A stretch of 64,000 bases of DNA from Dama dama (Eukaryota > Chordata > Mammalia > Artiodactyla > Cervidae), in assembly GCF_033118175.1 (NCBI RefSeq), contig NC_083691.1, forward strand, positions 19,875,001 through 19,939,000. The letters run 5' to 3'. Positions 1 through 12,869 of this stretch are shown here, piece after piece. Position 1 is the stretch's first letter, and each line of letters starts with the position of its first letter. Made by a program: the position numbers and the translations under genes. The notes beneath the pieces are model-generated. The model was not told the origin of the DNA, ran no database searches, and worked only from the letters and a program-made list of their open reading frames with translations.

Positions 1-965
1 GACAATAAGGTAAAGAGATAAAGAAGATAACTCAGAAAAAAAGGAAGTATAATTCATCAGGAAGACATTAAAAATTCTAAATATGCTTGCATCTAATAAA
101 TGAGCTCAAAACTTCATGAAGCAAAAATTGACAGAACTAAAGAAAGAAGCAGGCAAATCCTAATTTCAGCTGGAAATTTTAACATCCCTTTTCAGTACTT
201 AATATAAGAAGTAAATAAAACATCAATATGGATCGAAAGAAAATACAGTCCAGGATAAAAACCGCTCAATCATATTATAATTACAAAGGTTTTTATATCA
301 ATGGGTTATATCACTCTTAAAAAATATTTTGGAATTTAAAGTATTTTGACATAAGTTTACATGAAAAGAATCCTATATGCAAAGGGCCAAATTAATTATG
401 ATGAGGGTCACAGATTATATCCATTTTGTATATCAAACTATTAACCTGAAATAACAGTTCCTTCTATTTATATGGTGCTATGCCTTTTACAGAATGATGG
501 AAATAAATACACGGGAAAGCAATATGAAAACGTGAGTGCGAGAGTGTGGGATTAGGGAATGAACGATCCTAGTCCATTCCCTTCCCCAGAAGACAGACAA
601 GATTTTTACTTATCAAATTATAGCAAAGCAAATGCTCATGCCAGCAAAGCTTTTAATAAAAGTTCCTTTTTTTTTTTTAGTTTGAAATGCTATTAAAAAG
701 AGACAGCTAAAAAAAAAAAAGAGAGAGAGAGACAGCTAAGGTACTCTCTCTTCTGTACTTATGCCATTCTTCAAACGTTCACTTATTCTGAGAGCAAATT
801 AGATTTTGAATGTTTCTTAACTTCATTAGAGAAAGCAATCATATAACAGTAATAACCAATCAATTTATACTGATTGGTTTATACCCTAATTGATTGATTT
901 ATACCCTAATATTATTTATGCCTGATCCAGACTATGACAAGAGTTTTAAGAATCATGCTATATAG
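1..965. other. AT-rich intron 3 sequence
   Basis: No gene or clear interspersed repeat. It has a T-run near 670, an A-run followed by (GA)n at 709-733, a 9-bp inverted repeat (AACCAATCA 854-862 with TGATTGGTT 871-879), and a 20-bp tandem duplication at 871-910. Confidence 0.5.
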
Positions 966-2275
966 AACAGGAATACCAAAGAACGCTCAAACTACTACAC
1001 AATTAGGTTCATTTCACATGCTAGCAAGGTAATGCTCAATATCCTTCAAGCAAGGCTTCAACAGTACATGAACCGAGAACTTCCAGATGTACAAACTGGA
1101 TTTAGAAAAGGCAGAGGAACCAGAGATCAAACTACCAGCATCCATTGGATTATAAAAAAAAAAAAGCAAGATGATTCCAGAAAAACATCTGCTTCATTGA
1201 CTACACTAAAACCTTTGACTTGTGGATCACAACAAATGAGAAAATTCTTAGAGATGAGAATACCAGACCACCTTACCTGCATCCTGAGAAACTTGAATGC
1301 AGATTAAGAAGCAACAATAACAGGACATGGAACAACAGACTGGTTCCAAATTGGGAAAGGAGTACATCAAGGTTATATACAGTCACCCTGCTTATTTAAA
1401 TTATATGCAGAGTACATCATGAGAAATGCTGGGCTGGATGAAGCACAAGCTGGAATCAAGATGGCCAGGAGAAATATCAATAACCTCAGGTATGCAGATG
1501 ACACCACCCTAATGGCAGAAAGCAAAGTGGAACTAAAGAGCCTCTGGAAGAAGGTGAAAGAGTAGAGTGAAAAAGTTGGCTTAAAACTCAACATTCAAAA
1601 AACTAAGATCATGGCATCAGGTCCCATCACTTCATGACAAATAGATGGGGAAAAAATGGAAAGAGGGGACAGACTTTATTTTCTTGGGCTCCAAAATCAC
1701 TGTGGACAGTGACTGCAGTCATGAAATTAAAAGACGCTTGCTCCTTAGAAGAAAAGCTATGACAAAACTAGACAGTGTATTATAAAGCAGAGACATCACC
1801 TTGCCAACAAAGGTCCATCTAGTCCAAGCTATGGTTTCTCTAGTAGTCATATACGGATGTGAGAGTTGAACCATAATGAAGGCTGAGCACCAAAGAACTG
1901 ATGCTTTTGAACTGTGGTGCTGGAGAAGACTCTCAAGAGTCCCTTGGACAGCAAGGAGATCAAACCAGTCACTCTTAAAGGAAATCAACCATGAATATTC
2001 ACTGGAAGGAGTGATGAGGAAGCTGAAGCTCCAATACTTTGGCCACCTGATGCGAAGAGCCAACTCACTGGAAAAGATCTGATGCTGGGAAAGATTGAGG
2101 GCAGGAGGAGAAGAGGGCAGAGGATGAGACAGAGGATGAGATGGTTGGACGGCATCATCGACTCAATGGGTATGAGTCTGAGCAGAGATTGTGAAGGATA
2201 GGGAATCCGAAGTGCTGCAATCCATGGGGTCACAAAGAGTCGGACACAACTGAGTGACTGAACAACAATGAACAG
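966..2275 (+). mobile_element. BovB (RTE) LINE fragment, 3' part of ORF
   Basis: Encodes recognisable pieces of the BovB reverse transcriptase: LNILQARLQQYMNRELPDVQ near 1035, the YADD-type motif region near 1490, and FELWCWRRLSRVPW near 1905. It ends with the family 3' end (CAAAGAGTCGGACACAACTGAGTGACTGAACAAC, 2230-2265). The frame is broken by several stops and shifts (for example at 1305 and 1565), so it is dead. It is in sense to the plus strand, antisense to ROCK2, and 5'-truncated. Confidence 0.92.
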
Positions 2276-2504
2276 AAACTAAAAGATATTTGTTAGCTAC
2301 TAAGAAACAGTTAAACATTTATTTATGCTTAATCTCTTATATACGAAATTAATTAAACAAACAAAAACAAACCTAGAAGGACCCATTCATTCAAATAAAC
2401 AAAAACAGAGGCATAAGATGATTTTCTGAACATGTGAAAAATACTTGTTGACTTCATTCTTGGTGATTATGCAAAACTGTTTCCTTTTCTATGCTTCTAA
2501 AATG

Positions 2505-3040
2505 CTTATGATAATATCATAATTAGTAGTATATATGTCTGTTTCATAAGTTCCTTTAAAAACAGAATACAGGCTTTCATTTGTGAGGCTGCAAAGTGGT
2601 TAGCACAATGTTGGAATTATCCAATTCAACAAAGTTAAGAAAATTATAGCTTTATGAGGCTTCTGTGATAGCTCAGTTGGTAAAGAATCCACCTGCAATG
2701 CAGGAGACCCCAGTTCGATTCCTCAGTTGGCAAGATCTCCTGGAGAAGGGATAGGCTACCCACTCCAGTATTGCTGGGCTTCCCTTCTGGCTCAGCTGGT
2801 AAAGAATCTGCCTGCAATGAGGGAACATGGGTTCAATCCCTGGGTTGGGAAGATCTCCTGGAGAAGGGAAAGGCTACCGACTCCAATAATCTAATATCGT
2901 AATTAGTCCTGTGTATGTCTGCTTCATAAGTTCCTTTAATAACAAAATAAAACTTTCATTTGTGAGACTGCCAAGTGGTTAGCACAATGTTGGAATTATC
3001 CATTTCAACAAATTTAACAAAATCATAGCTATATAAGATC
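2505..3040. repeat. 380-bp local duplication enclosing two SINEs
   Basis: The sequence around 2505-2657 (TTCATAAGTTCCTTTAA, then TTAGCACAATGTTGGAATTATCCA) reappears at 2886-3035 with an offset of about 380 bp and roughly 85-90% identity by eye. The interval between the copies is filled by the two SINE units at 2658-2886. Either a segment with a SINE was duplicated, or the SINEs inserted between older duplicates. Confidence 0.75.
2658..2886 (+). mobile_element. Two head-to-tail Bov-tA SINE units, 3'-truncated
   Basis: Unit 1 (2658-2775) and unit 2 (2776-2886) both start with the tRNA-Glu-derived head (GGCTTC..TGGCTCAG.TGGTAAAGAATC) and run to the CTCCAGTATT/CTCCAATAA region of Bov-A, where they stop. 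Neither has the usual Bov-A tail. The units differ at many positions, so they are not a recent tandem copy of each other. Confidence 0.85.
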
Positions 3041-3554
3041 TATAAAACTTAAAAAAAAAAAAAGATCTATAAAACTTTTAATAAATAAAGAAAACTTGGT
3101 TAGACACTAGTTAATGAGGCCTGAATTTCATCTAAGGACACTTTAGGACACTTTACAGGCTCACAGCACATGAGACAGAAACCACTGGCTTGCAGACTTT
3201 GACTTGATCTACAGGACAAACATTAAGAGGCAACAGTTGTATTCATGCCAAATGTCTGCCTCATACCTTAAAATACATTGGTACTAGTATTACAAAGTAG
3301 TACAATAAAGCATTGTTATTTTAGGAAAGCTGGCTTCCATTGACCTTCCTTGTGAGGCTATCTCCTTCTGAATGATTCTATTATAATCTCCCTTAGCAAC
3401 TCTGTACATTCCCCTTTGTTCTCTAGCTTTCTTCTTTATTCAATATGGATGGATAAACAGTCAGATACACTGGTGATTCATTATCGCACTGGACAGAGAG
3501 TACTGCTTAAAAGCATGGACACAGATGTCAACAAACCTGGGCAAAAGTCCCAGC

Positions 3555-3715
3555 TATTTGCAAACGATGTGGCCTATTCACTTAACCTCTCTAAAGTTCG
3601 GTGAATTAATCTACTTAAGAATCTCATAGAACTGTTGCAAAGATAAAATAAGATAATGAATATAAACACTTAGCACACAGAACATAGTCCACAAAAATGT
3701 TAACTAATTCCACCA
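3555..3715 (+). repeat. MIR SINE remnant
   Basis: Shows the MIR order: loss-of-salt-type core CACTTAACCTCTCTAAAGTT, then AATCTCATAGAACTGTTGCAAAGAT, then ACACTTAGCACACAGAACATAG. Diverged as expected for this old tRNA-derived SINE. Confidence 0.6.
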
Positions 3716-3719
3716 TAGC

Positions 3720-5035
3720 CAAATGAAACTCAGTTCATTCTATTATGAAGCTTTACATATGTCTCCCCTATGTCACTAATCTATGGTTACCTAAAGGACA
3801 AAAATGTCGTCTTTCTTCCAATGTTTCTATTTGTTAGTGAAAAGAATACTATATTCCTTGTTTCTAATTTTAAAAGTGGATGAGTGCAATGACTCTATAT
3901 AGAAGAAAAAAAGGTTAAAAAGTAAGGTAACAAGGGTCAAAACAGTTAACAGTTTTATTTCGGCTGATAGAATTCTGAGAGATTTTTATTTTCTTATATT
4001 TATGTTTTCCACAGCTAATATATACTTTTTAAAAAAAACTTTTAAGTAGATGAAACATTCTTAAGTGTAGCTTGAGACATGCTTGGAAAAATCCTAAAAT
4101 GGACCTTGAGGTCCTAGAACACTTATGGACAAAAACTTCTGAAAATCATTCTAACCAAAATTTCCCATTTGAGGCTTTAAAATTGATTTCTAATGTAAAA
4201 CTTATAATAGATTATTTTTACAATAAGACTCAATGCATCTATCTGACAGATTTGGAATAGTTATTCTGTGCCTCTGAGGTTTCCACTGAAGATGAAAGGA
4301 GGGAGATAATTTTAACAAATCAGAAATAACCTTATAACTAGAGAGGAGCCTGTTTTATTCCCAAAGAGGACTAAAAAATCTGTCAAGTATTAGAGAATCA
4401 TTCCCCACATGCCCTTTCTTTCTGGTTGGTTCCACTTTAAATTTTAGTTTAAAATCATTTAAATTAAAAGCAAGTCAGTAGGAGATTTAGAAAAAAAAAA
4501 ATCCTCATTTCATATCAGTCTTGAGTGGACAAAGTGAACAGCATAATGGAAAATAAGAGTAAAAAAAAGATTAATTGATGTCTTAAAAGAGAGCCTAGAT
4601 AGCCAGGATGAACACTTCCTGCTTCAGTCAGTAGACAAGTGAGCCATAAAATACTAAGATATGTACAATGAATACATTTTAGAAGGATCAATTTAGCATC
4701 AGTTAGTATTAGACAGATCTATACTTCCGATTTTTCATATACCTCATCATAGAGAAGTGGGGAAATAAAGAAAACAGAATGAAGCAAAACATGTATGTTA
4801 GAAAAGCACTACAGTTGATTTTATCATACCCAAGTTGGGGGAGAGAGTGGTATGTGAAAATACAAGGATATGAATTATGGGGAAAACAGTCTGCCAAACA
4901 GTCACATGGGTTCAGCTGAGCTTAGGTGACATGAATTTGCAGAAGATTTAATAAGCATAGTCTTGGTATTTTCTCCATCAGCACTTCCCAATCCAAAATC
5001 AATAGTAAAACAGTGAAACTATTAGCAGAAGTAAA
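3720..5035. other. AT-rich intronic sequence
   Basis: No coding exon, RNA gene or well-supported repeat recognised. Only short A-runs and small open frames without family resemblance. Confidence 0.45.
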
Positions 5036-5039
5036 AAAC

Positions 5040-5345
5040 AAAGCAGGCCCTCATACTTGACTAGGTATCTTGGAGAAAGATGAATATCTCCCAAAAGTGG
5101 AGAGACTGGAGAAACATTATGAGCAGAACTTACTGAAAAATTAAATATAAGAAATAAGGCGAAGAGAAATCAATAATGACCCCTAATTTGGGGGTTTGAG
5201 CATCAACTGGGTTGATGCTAAAGCCATTTATTTATTAAGATGGGAAAGTAAGAGAAGGAACAGATTTGGTGAGGAAGAGCAAACTTAGAGAAGGAATCAA
5301 GCATTCCAATTCACGTTTTAGATGTCTGTGATACATCTTAATGGA
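5040..5345 (+). repeat. Old unclassified mammalian repeat
   Basis: The wording (AATAATGACCCCTAATTTGGGG...GATGCTAAAGCCATTTATTTATTAAGATGGGAAAG...TTTTAGATGTCTGTGATACATC) resembles an ancient interspersed repeat that also seems to occur at 39905-40560. I cannot name the family with confidence. Confidence 0.3.
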
Positions 5346-5371
5346 GAAGTCACAATAGCGACAACAGCTGA

Positions 5372-5505
5372 TATTTACTGGATATCTATAATGTGCCAGG
5401 TCCATGATAAGTACCACATATGTATAATATAATTTAGTACTCACAAAAATATCTTATAAAAGTCCTATTATTAGTGCCACTCGAAGATAAAAGAAATGAA
5501 AGCTC
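5372..5505 (-). repeat. MIR remnant
   Basis: Reads as reversed MIR: GATATTTACTGGATATCTATAATGTGCCAGG...AAGTACCACATATG...AAGTCCTATTATTAG. Confidence 0.5.
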
Positions 5506-5670
5506 TGATGACAGGAAACCTATGTACCAAAGAATGGAAACAAAAGTGGATGACTTTGACTCTTTTCCACAGTACCAGAGCATTTTCTGCAAAAATACCT
5601 ATTAAAATTGAACATTAAACTACCTTAATTATTAAAGACATGTTTTGTTAAGCCAATATGTGAAATGAAT

Positions 5671-5985
5671 AGGGCTTCCCTGATGGTTCAGTGGTAAAGA
5701 ATCTGCCTGCCAATGCAGGGGACATGGGTTTGATCCCTGATCCAGGAAAGATTTCACATGTCAGAGCACCTAAGCCCATGCACCGCAACTACTGAGCCTG
5801 TGCTCTCTAGAGCCGGGGAATCAAGCCCTAGAGCCCACACTCCACAATAAGAGAAGCCACAAAAATAAGAAGCCCAAGGACTGACCCTAAAGAGTAGCTC
5901 CTGCTCACCACAACTAGGGAAAAGCCCACAGAGCAGCAAAGACCCAGCACAGCCAAAAATAAACAAATTTTTAAAAAGAAATGAG
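5671..5985 (+). mobile_element. CHR-type tRNA-derived SINE (cetartiodactyl)
   Basis: Starts with the tRNA-like head GGCTTCCCTGATGGTTCAGTGG and continues into the CHR body (GAGCACCTAAGCCCATGCACC..., AGAGCCCACACTCCACAATAAGAGAAGCCAC, AAAGCCCACAGAGCAGCAAAGACCCAGCACAGCC), ending in an A-rich tail. A probable target duplication GAAATGA(A/G)TA flanks it (about 5662 and 5979). Confidence 0.8.
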
Positions 5986-6044
5986 TATGTGAGTCTTAAA
6001 AGGAACTTAACTGCTTTTCCAGGAAGGCTTCAATTTTATCCTAT

Positions 6045-6235
6045 AATCTATTACCTATTTACTATGTGTCAGACACTATTCTAGATCTTTTCCATATATT
6101 AGCTCATTTAACATTCATAGCACTCTATGAATAATGAACTATTATTATCTTCTTTTTACAACTGAGAATACTGAGTCACAAAGTGGGTGGGTCGTTGAGA
6201 GGTCTCACTCCAGAGTCCATGATCTTAAACAATAT
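6045..6235 (-). repeat. MIR remnant
   Basis: Reversed MIR: TTTACTATGTGTCAGACACTATTCTAGATC...ATTAGCTCATTTAAC...CAACTGAGAATACTGAGTCACAAAG...CCAGAGTCCATGATCTTAAACAATATGCTATACTG. Confidence 0.65.
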
Positions 6236-6786
6236 GCTATACTGAATCATATTATGTTCCACAAAAGTTAGATGTGATAAAATATTCCAAAAGAACAGAA
6301 TCCAAAAACAATAAGGATTTTATATGTAAAATCATCTATTGTTACCAACTTTTCATGATATAAAAACAGAAGTTAAATATACATCTTGGTAGATAGGAAA
6401 AAAACAACAACAACCATAAGACAACAGGATAAACAAATTCTGCCTTCCTGGGATGATAGAACTTTTCAACCCACAAAAAAATGACTCTTCTGATGAGGAA
6501 ATCTACACCCAAGTAAGTTAAATGACTTGTCACTTTCCTGGTTCATGCCACTTTCACAAGTACTCCCTCTGTATTTTGACTCCCATTCCATCCACACTTC
6601 TTCACGTGGCCAACCCCTTTAACTTAATTGTCACTATCTCACAGCAAGAGCATTCCCAACTTCCCAGTCTGAATAAGGCACATTCCGCCATTATTCTCTT
6701 TCATAGCATACAGATCTTTTCCTTCATAGTGTTTATCATAAGGTAAAATTCTTCATCTCTTGCACAAAACTACCACTCTCAGCAAC

Positions 6787-6830
6787 TGTGTGTGTGTGTG
6801 TGTGTGTGTGTGCATGTGTGCGTGTACGTG
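6787..6830 (+). repeat. (TG)n microsatellite
   Basis: About 13 uninterrupted TG units (6787-6812), then an impure tail (TGCATGTGTGCGTGTACGTG). Likely polymorphic. Confidence 0.9.
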
Positions 6831-7115
6831 CTCTAAGTCACTTCAGTTGCTTCCAAGTCTTTGCAAGAGGCTATGTTACTGTATCTTTGGGGTTCCGCCG
6901 GTGGCTCAGATGGCAAGGGGACTTCCCTGGTGGCTCAGACCATGAAGAATCTGCCTGCAGTGTCAGAGACCTGGGTTCGATCCCTGGGTCAGGAAGATAC
7001 CCTGGAGAAGGGAATGGCTACCCACTCCAGTATTCTTGCCTGGAAAATTCCATAGACAGAGGAGCCTGATGGGCTTTAGTCCATGGGGTCGCAAAGAGTT
7101 GGACATGATTGAGTG
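6831..7115 (+). mobile_element. Composite Bov-tA / Bov-A SINE
   Basis: A short reversed Bov-A piece (CTCTAAGTCACTTCAGTTGC, 6831-6875) is followed by a plus-strand Bov-tA (about 6892-7112). The latter has two tRNA-like starts in succession (TTCCGCCGGTGGCTCAG and ACTTCCCTGGTGGCTCAG) and a complete Bov-A end (GGGGTCGCAAAGAGTTGGACATGATTGAG). Confidence 0.85.
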
Positions 7116-7224
7116 GTTATTCTATTATATCTTTAGAGGCTAGCACAGCTCCTGGAACATAACAAATCCAGATTAAATATTTCATTGATAGATACAGATA
7201 AATGTGCCATTTTATATCTGATAA

Positions 7225-7465
7225 TTAACTGCTAACGTTTACTAAGTGTTTACTATAACTGTTCCAAATGCTTTATATATATACTCTCACATTTACTTCT
7301 TCCATGTAATCCCATGAGGCATAGATGCTATTGTTATCTTCATTAACAGATTAGAAACTTAAGGCATAGAGAGATTAAGTAACTTGTCTGACATCACAGC
7401 TAGTCAGCAAGAGTCAGAATTCAATTTTAAGCAGCCTGACTCTAGCTCTTACACTATGGAATAGC
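7225..7465 (-). repeat. MIR remnant
   Basis: Reversed MIR with TACTAAGTGTTTACTATAACTGTTCCAAATGC...CCCATGAGGCATAGATGCTATTGTTATC...CATAGAGAGATTAAGTAACTTG...CACAGCTAGTCAGCAAGAG. Confidence 0.7.
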
Positions 7466-8164
7466 TGCTATTACATACCAGAGTTACTTTTACAATGAGA
7501 ATCTTTGTAGAAACTGAATGGTATGTCCTCTGTGATAATGTATTTTTAACTTGACCAGAAAAAGCATTTCACAAGGGAAGACACAGTTGCACCCACTACT
7601 GTAAAACTTTCTTCATATGACTAGAAAAACATAATCATAAAAATATGCCAAACATGGAACATTCCCTACACATCTGCCTAATTTATTACCACATACAAAT
7701 CAACTTCAAAAGGCAATGGGGAAAAGCACCTGGACTTTTCCTTTTTATTCTCACCCTTCTTTTGAAGAGTCCCTGCCTAAGGTAACAACCAAGAACTAAA
7801 TCCAAAACAAACATGTACAAGCTCTCAGGTCAGGTCATCAGATTAATGGAATGTTAAAATAATTTTCATTTTTAAAAACGTTTAACTTTGTTTCTGCATA
7901 TTTTGTGGCCAAATGAAATACAGGATGGAAATTAACAACAAAAATAGAAGACTTCTTCAACATATTAAATTTTAATGATCAAGTTAACCTAACACACAAC
8001 AGTGACCAGCCTGTCACCAAAACATGACAAGTCAAGATCTGTCATATTTCTTTCCAAAAATACAATGTCAAATTCTAGGGTCTCTTCCATAATCATATAG
8101 CATGAAGAAACAACGTACCTATTTCAAATACATGTGATATGACTTCTATATCAAACAGCAAATA

Positions 8165-8360
8165 ATGACAATGGTTAACACTCAGAGAATACTACAACCA
8201 GGCTTACTTTTTAAATTCATTTAGTTTTCCTATAACGACCTCCATGACACAGGTATTACTATCAGCATTCTACAGATTGGAATTCAGAGTGATTGAGAAA
8301 TCTGCCTGTACTCATGGTCTTTCGAGTTAGGCCATGGCAGAGCTAAGATTCAACTACTTT
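8165..8360 (-). repeat. MIR remnant
   Basis: Weaker reversed MIR: CCTCCATGACACAGGTATTACTATCAGCATTCTACAGATTGG...GAGTGATTGAGAAATCTGCC...GGCAGAGCTAAGATTCAA. Confidence 0.5.
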
Positions 8361-8531
8361 ATAATTTCCCTCTCTTCTAGAAACTTTCATATGAACTGTC
8401 ATGTAACTTAATCTCCCACCCTACCCACTAGAGCATTCTGCTAGCTGAAGCTTCAGCACTTCCACTAAGAACAAAAAATAAAACAAAACCTCTTTACTTT
8501 CCAAGGCAGCCCATTCCTAAAATCTACTCCA

Positions 8532-9060
8532 AATCAACGTCTCAATTCATTCAATAATACCCTAGGTGGCATTATTTCAAGTCCCTGAGCATTATTTGTC
8601 CCTTGATACTCTCCAACATGTCTTTTAAAACAAGGCAACATGTTTCGATGCTGTTCTCTCAGATCATCCCACCCTTGCCTTCTCCCATAGAGTCCAAAAG
8701 TCTGTTCTATACATCTGTGTCTCTTTTTGTCTTGCATATAGGGTTATCGTTATCATCTTTCTAAATTCCATATATATGCGTTAGTATACTGTATTGGTGT
8801 TTATCTTTCTGGCTTACTTCACTCTGTATAATGGGCTCCAGTTTTATCCATCTCATTAGAACTGATTCAAATGTATTCTTTTTAATGGCTGAGTAATATT
8901 CCACTGTGTATATGTACCACAGCTTTCTTATCCATTCATCTGCTGATTCAAATGTATTCTTTTTAATGGCTGAGTAATATTCCACTGTGTATATGTACCA
9001 CAGCTTTCTTATCCATTCATCTGCTGATAAAAATAATTGAGGAAAAAAAATAAAAAATAA
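8532..9060 (-). mobile_element. Ruminant L1 fragment (ORF2 C-terminus and following region)
   Basis: The minus strand encodes the C-terminal region of L1 ORF2 (DEWIRKLWYIYTVEYYSAIK, SVLMRWIKLEPIIQSEVSQK, LTHIYGI) followed by downstream L1 sequence (8534-8760). A 27-residue segment is present twice in frame because of an exact 81-bp tandem duplication (8864-8944 and 8945-9025). 5'-truncated and in the same orientation as ROCK2. Confidence 0.9.
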
Positions 9061-12644
<3,584 letters not shown>

Positions 12645-12726
12645 ATCTATTTAAGAAATTATCTATATTTTTGTTTTTCCTCAAAGCAGGAAAATCCAAA
12701 TCAAGGACCAAAGAATTTAAGCCATC
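12645..12726 (-). CDS. ROCK2: ROCK2 exon 2 (residues 48-74 plus first base of codon 75)
   Basis: On the minus strand an acceptor (tttaaacag|GATGGC) opens an 82-bp exon that reads DGLNSLVLDLDFPALRKN and on to FLNR, then leaves one T of a split codon before the donor gtaagtatg. This is the N-terminal extension ahead of the kinase domain, which in ROCK structures helps form the dimeric capping helices (family knowledge). Phase 0 on entry matches exon 1, and the leftover T is completed to TAT (Tyr75) by exon 3. The frame has no stops and the segment is flanked by AT-rich intron. The plus-strand open frame across the same place is a shadow. Confidence 0.96.
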
Positions 12727-12869
12727 CTGTTTAATAAAAAATAAAGAGAGGGGGAAAAAGTTATTACAATTTTCAAGCATTCAAGACAAAAAGCCTTTAA
12801 ATTTTACTGTGCTACTCTCACTAAATAAATGTCAATCCACTTTGATCTGAAACTGCCCAGTCCAATAGC

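Noticed and set aside
2658..2730. tRNA-like segment with A and B box text
   Set aside because: It is the tRNA-derived head of a Bov-tA SINE. The same holds for the other heads (18857, 22183, 43222, 50828); none has an intact tRNA fold and CCA context.
6760..7069. Overlapping open frames with (CV)n-type peptide text
   Set aside because: They come from translation of the (TG)n repeat and a Bov-tA SINE.
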